9,451 nucleotides of DNA from UBA9464 sp003445095 (GTDB taxonomy: Bacteria > Verrucomicrobiota > Verrucomicrobiia > Limisphaerales > UBA9464): NCBI GenBank assembly GCA_035437945.1, contig DAOMZG010000276.1, forward strand, positions 1 through 9,451. The letters are read 5' to 3'. The notes beneath the pieces are model-generated. The model worked only from the letters and a program-made list of their open reading frames with translations, was not told the origin of the DNA and did not search any database. Shown here in pieces: positions 6,755 through 9,451 of this stretch (positions are counted from its first letter, which is position 1; each line of letters begins with the position of its first letter). A program made the position numbers and the translations under genes.

Positions 6755-6768
6755 ATGAATGTGGCTCG

Positions 6769-6798
6769 AAGCTAGGGACTGCCGACGCGTTGAGTCAA
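6769..6798 (-). promoter_or_regulatory. Candidate promoter for the anchored-protein/trxA operon
   Basis: Read on the minus strand, TTGACT (6798-6793) is followed after 18 bp by TAGCTT (6774-6769). The -35 is good and the -10 is weak. Transcription would begin very close to the ATG at 6754. Just upstream, AAACC (6797-6801) and GGTTT (6808-6812) form a small inverted repeat overlapping the -35 edge. Confidence 0.3.
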
Positions 6799-6936
6799 AC
6801 CGATTATGGTTTCTCCGAATGTTGGAGCGCACTTCCGTCGGTCGCCGAATCGCATTCCGTTACACGCTCGCCCCACTTCTTCTGCGGACGACTCAATAGG
6901 AATGTAGGACTCCCGGCCTTATCGCCTGTTCGCGTT

Positions 6937-6997
6937 CCCGATCAGTCCAAGCTGGTACCCGGCGGAGTTGATCGGGGCTCAGAGGCAGCGCCGCCCC
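6937..6997 (-). terminator. Overlapping hairpins 3' of hisS
   Basis: Starting at the hisS stop codon, two stems can form on the minus-strand transcript. GGGGC/GCCCC uses 6993-6997 and 6974-6978. A longer perfect 8-bp stem, CCCGATCA/TGATCGGG, uses 6937-6944 and 6969-6976. They share bases 6974-6976, so only one can form fully at a time. There is no U-tract. They probably mark the end of hisS transcription or protect its 3' end. The rest of the 242-bp gap (6755-6996) shows only the promoter candidate and no gene. Confidence 0.4.
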
Positions 6998-8256
6998 TAC
7001 TCCCTGAGCGCCTTCAGGATGGCTTCCAATGCCGTTAATGTCGTTTGCTCGGCTCGGGTGGACAGGTTCTTCACCTTCGCCACCGCGGTTCCCGTGGCGT
7101 CGCGCTCAAGCTTCACGGTATGATTTGCCCCCAGTTCTAAGGCGCGTTTGAACTGCTTGTCCCCCTTGGTCGGTGTTAGGCTGTAGTCCACCGTGCGGCC
7201 CGATTCTCGCAATTGGTGCACCAACCGCAGCGAATCCACCCGCAACGATTCATCTTCGATCAACACCACCACTTCGACGGTGCGAGCGAACGAGGGAACC
7301 AATCCTCGTTCTTTCAGCAATAGCGTGAGAACCACATCACCCATGCCGAAGCCCAACGCCGGCAAGTCGATTTTCCCACCACTGACGTCCTTCACGAGTT
7401 GGTCATAGCGGCCACCGCCGGCAATAGCTCGGAACTCCCCCTTGCGGTCGAAGGCCTCGAACACAATCCCCGTGTAGTAGGCCAACCCCCGAATGACGCC
7501 ATAGTCCACTTTTACGAAATCGCCCAAACCGCGGGCCGTCAGGTTAGCGAGGACGGCGCGAAGTTCTGGTTCGGGAACACTGCCGGCGATGAAGGACTGA
7601 ACGTCGTCGAACGTAACGCCGAGGGCCGCGAGCTTGGGTGCGCTCACCTCGCGCTTTTCTCGTTCGAGCTTGTCCACCACCGAATAAAACTCAGTCGCTC
7701 GGGCCGGGTCGCCGCCGCGTTCGGCGAAGAAGCGTTGCCACGCTTGGCGACTGCTTAAGCGGATCACGAAGTCATCCGCGGTTAGCCCGAGCGTACGAAG
7801 AACATCGATGAGCAGGGCTACCATCTCAGCATCAGCACTCAAGTCTGCTTCCCCAAAAATGTCGCAATTGAGTTGGAAATGTTCGCGCAGCCGCCCCTTT
7901 TGCTGCTTTTCGTAGCGAAAGAGCTGAGGGAAGGAGAACCATTTGATGGGTTTCTTGTAGGCCCGCTCGGAAGTCGCAATCAATCGGGCGACGGTCGGTG
8001 TCATCTCTGGCCGCAGCGCCACCGCGCGCTCGCCCTTGTCCACAAAGTTGAACAGTTGCGCGACGATCTCGGCCCCTGATTTCTGCGTGTAGAGTTCGAG
8101 CGGCTCGAGCGGCGGGCCGTCGTATTCGCGGAATCCATATCGGCGCGCAGTGTCGCGCCACTTGGAAAACAGGTGGTTCCGCAAATCGCAGCTCCATGAT
8201 TCATTCGCGGGTAACGGTTCCGGATAGAAGTCACGAAACCCAGGGAGGCGTTCCAT
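6997..8256 (-). CDS. hisS: Histidyl-tRNA synthetase
   Basis: 419-aa class II aminoacyl-tRNA synthetase that charges tRNA-His with histidine using ATP. The N-terminus (RLPGFRDFYPE) is the usual HisRS start; ALRPEMTPTVARLI is at 80-93. Motif 2 is at 113-128 (FRYEKQQKGRLREHFQ). The histidine-specific HisA loop (GLAYYTGIVFEAF) is near 256, and motif 3 lies in GGGRYD and ALGFGMG. A C-terminal anticodon-binding domain (about 325-419) completes it, so it is full length and not the HisZ regulatory paralogue. ATG 8256 is chosen because homology starts there; the in-frame upstream codons run through an intergenic palindrome. It is divergent from the kinase gene. I see no T-box leader. Its leader contains the 8-mer CTTTCCGC twice (minus strand; 8274-8281 and 8291-8298). 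Confidence 0.97.
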   Translation of the reverse strand: MERLPGFRDFYPEPLPANESWSCDLRNHLFSKWRDTARRYGFREYDGPPLEPLELYTQKSGAEIVAQLFNFVDKGERAVALRPEMTPTVARLIATSERAYKKPIKWFSFPQLFRYEKQQKGRLREHFQLNCDIFGEADLSADAEMVALLIDVLRTLGLTADDFVIRLSSRQAWQRFFAERGGDPARATEFYSVVDKLEREKREVSAPKLAALGVTFDDVQSFIAGSVPEPELRAVLANLTARGLGDFVKVDYGVIRGLAYYTGIVFEAFDRKGEFRAIAGGGRYDQLVKDVSGGKIDLPALGFGMGDVVLTLLLKERGLVPSFARTVEVVVLIEDESLRVDSLRLVHQLRESGRTVDYSLTPTKGDKQFKRALELGANHTVKLERDATGTAVAKVKNLSTRAEQTTLTALEAILKALRE

Positions 8257-8300
8257 AGCGTTCGGCGAGCCTAGCGGAAAGTTACCCCCGGCGGAAAGGC

Positions 8301-8390
8301 CGTAGGAGGCGACGTGAGGAGACTCCACCTGTCTTCATCGTTTTCGCCGATGTTCCGAGGAGATGGAGTCTCGGTACCTCGACGCCTACG
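8301..8390. repeat. 90-bp imperfect palindromic intergenic element
   Basis: A 27-bp arm at 8301-8327, beginning CGTAGG and ending GAGACTCCA, is the imperfect reverse complement of 8364-8390, which begins TGGAGTCTC and ends CCTACG. I count 21 of 27 positions matching, with both ends perfect (9 bp inside, 6 bp outside). The 36-bp loop holds another small stem, CATCG (8336-8340) with CGATG (8348-8352). It lies in the 205-bp gap between the divergent hisS and kinase genes. The form is that of a REP/BIME-like or MITE-like dispersed element; I recall similar GACGTGAGGAG-containing intergenic repeats in Verrucomicrobiota but cannot verify this. Confidence 0.65.
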
Positions 8391-8408
8391 ATTCCCTGAT
8401 TCCCTGAT
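8391..8408. repeat. Short tandem repeat beside the palindrome
   Basis: ATTCCCTG occurs twice in direct succession (8391-8398 and 8399-8406), followed by a partial third copy (AT). It begins at the base after the palindrome's right end. It could be slippage or a scar linked to the element. Confidence 0.5.
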
Positions 8409-8461
8409 CCAGCCAATTGGCACAGTGACACCGCGAGGGAACTCCTTCAAAATCGGTGTGC

Positions 8462-9451
8462 ATGTCGCAGATGCTTGTCAGCGGTCGCTCCATTGTGAGC
8501 GGTCGTTTTGTTCTGCTTCGTGAACTGGGGAGAGGCGGCATGGGCGTGGTGTGGCTCGCCACCGACACCCAACTCAAGGAAGAGGTCGCCCTCAAGTTTC
8601 TGCCAGCCGATCTCTGCGGCGATCCCGTGGCTCTGGATGATGTCCGCCGCGAGGCTGCGCGGAGCCGGCATTTGAGCCACCCGAACATTGTCCGCATTCA
8701 CGACCTCCACGCCGACGATGACGGAACGCCGCTGCTCTCGATGGAATTCGTGGAGGGGAAGAACTTGAACGACCTCCGGCTCGATCAACCGGGTCGTCGT
8801 TTTCCTTGGGTTAAGCTCGCGCCGTGGATCAAACAGCTTTGCGAGGCACTGGAGTACGCACATGGGGAACGGCTCATTCACCGCGATCTCAAGCCGGCCA
8901 ATATCATGCTCGACAGTCGCGGTCGCGTGAAGCTGGCGGACTTCGGCATCGCCGCGACGGCCGCCGACTCCTTGAGCCACGTGTCGGGACGTCAGCCGGC
9001 GAGCGGTACGCTGACGTTCATGAGCCCGCAGCAGCTCGACGGGCGGTCGCCGCGGACTACGGACGACCTCTATTCGCTGGGTGCGACGCTTTACGATTTG
9101 TTGACCGGGCAACCGCCGTTTCATAGCGGCGACATTCCGTTTCAGATTCGCCAGCTCCTACCTGAACCGATTGAGGATCGTCTCGCCGAGCTTGGCGTCG
9201 CCGACGATGTACCTCCGGCGGTGTGCGCGATGGTGATGGCTTGCCTCGCCAAAGATCCCGAACGACGACCGCCGAGCGTCCTCGCGGTGGCCGAATGGAT
9301 TGGTTTTGCCGGCCTCGCGGCAGAACCAGGTTTGCCGCATCCGTTGGCGTCAGGACCAGCGGGCGTAGCTAGGTCGGATTCCAAGCTTTGGATCTGGGGC
9401 GTCGGCGGCTTCGTGACGGTCGCTCTCGTGGCCGCCAGTTTTGGACTGTGG
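8462..9451 (+). CDS. Hanks-type serine/threonine protein kinase (N-terminal part)
   Basis: Open from ATG 8462 to the window edge without a stop codon (330 residues visible). It phosphorylates Ser/Thr of unknown targets. Catalytic elements are complete: glycine loop GRGGMG (23-28 region), ATP lysine K45 in VALKFL, helix-C E64, catalytic loop HRDLKPANIM (140-149, D142 and N147), and DFG at 160-162. The P+1 region reads GTLTFMSPQQL, so the APE glutamate is Gln190, a departure from the usual APE or SPE. The sub-domain IX Asp is in TTDDLYSLGATLYDLLTG, and the conserved late Arg is in DPERRPPS. Residues about 308-330 (KLWIWGVGGFVTVALVA) form a transmembrane helix, so an external C-terminal sensor or repeat domain probably follows beyond the window. 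GTG 8456 and ATG 8471 are alternative starts. No Shine-Dalgarno is visible. Confidence 0.93.
   Translation, partial: MSQMLVSGRSIVSGRFVLLRELGRGGMGVVWLATDTQLKEEVALKFLPADLCGDPVALDDVRREAARSRHLSHPNIVRIHDLHADDDGTPLLSMEFVEGKNLNDLRLDQPGRRFPWVKLAPWIKQLCEALEYAHGERLIHRDLKPANIMLDSRGRVKLADFGIAATAADSLSHVSGRQPASGTLTFMSPQQLDGRSPRTTDDLYSLGATLYDLLTGQPPFHSGDIPFQIRQLLPEPIEDRLAELGVADDVPPAVCAMVMACLAKDPERRPPSVLAVAEWIGFAGLAAEPGLPHPLASGPAGVARSDSKLWIWGVGGFVTVALVAASFGLW

Noticed and set aside
6327..6758. + strand Gly/Ala-rich open frame opposite the tail-anchored protein
   Set aside because: It reflects the low-complexity Pro/Ala codons of the real gene on the other strand, which has a sensible start, a conserved-looking motif, a membrane helix and tight spacing to trxA.
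6700..7038. + strand open frame spanning the gap after hisS
   Set aside because: It overlaps the ends of two well-supported genes, has no recognisable domain, and crosses the hairpin region.
8257..8461. T-box or histidine attenuator upstream of hisS
   Set aside because: I see no T-box consensus, no run of His codons, and no terminator with a T tract; the dominant structure is the 90-bp palindrome.
8447..9124. Minus-strand open frame opposite the kinase
   Set aside because: The + strand carries a complete set of kinase motifs here; the antisense product is Arg-rich and unlike any family I know.

Overview
This 9.45 kb window looks like ordinary chromosome from a moderately GC-rich Gram-negative bacterium, most likely Verrucomicrobiota (Pedosphaera/Limisphaera-like). 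I base that on the gene set and style: a CBS/DRTGG-type inorganic pyrophosphatase, a triple-domain universal stress protein, a Pro/Ala-rich protein with a C-terminal membrane anchor next to thioredoxin, a Hanks-type kinase ending in a membrane segment, frequent GTG starts without Shine-Dalgarno motifs, and a long palindromic intergenic element. The lineage is an inference from memory; no rRNA or other marker is present.

Layout. Bases 1-88 hold the tail of an unidentified + strand gene. It converges on parA (minus, 92-871), a Soj-type chromosome-partitioning ATPase. Across a short divergent spacer lies ppaC (981-2651), a family II Mn-dependent pyrophosphatase with regulatory CBS and DRTGG domains inserted between its metal-binding motifs. 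Next on the + strand is a 450-residue protein with three UspA domains (2751-4103), followed by a strong hairpin. A tight + strand cluster follows: a DUF2959-like lipoprotein (4256-4906), a secreted or membrane-anchored protein with a fibronectin-III-like domain and a toxin-like C-terminal domain (4932-5672), and a small CPCC-type cysteine-rich protein (5669-5944) whose start codon overlaps the preceding stop codon (ATGA).

The right half is mainly minus strand: hisS (6997-8256), a 242-bp gap with hairpins, a tail-anchored Pro/Ala-rich protein (6344-6754), then trxA (6004-6339) 4 bp further on. trxA converges on the CPCC gene. Divergent from hisS is a serine/threonine protein kinase (8462 to the window edge). 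Between hisS and the kinase lies a 90-bp imperfect palindrome (arms 8301-8327 and 8364-8390), followed at once by an 8-bp tandem repeat.

Most genes are housekeeping or stress-related. The parts most worth a second look are the FN3/toxin-like plus CPCC gene pair, which has the form of an effector with a translationally coupled partner, and the 90-bp palindromic element. I see no CRISPR array, insertion sequence, tRNA, rRNA or known riboswitch.
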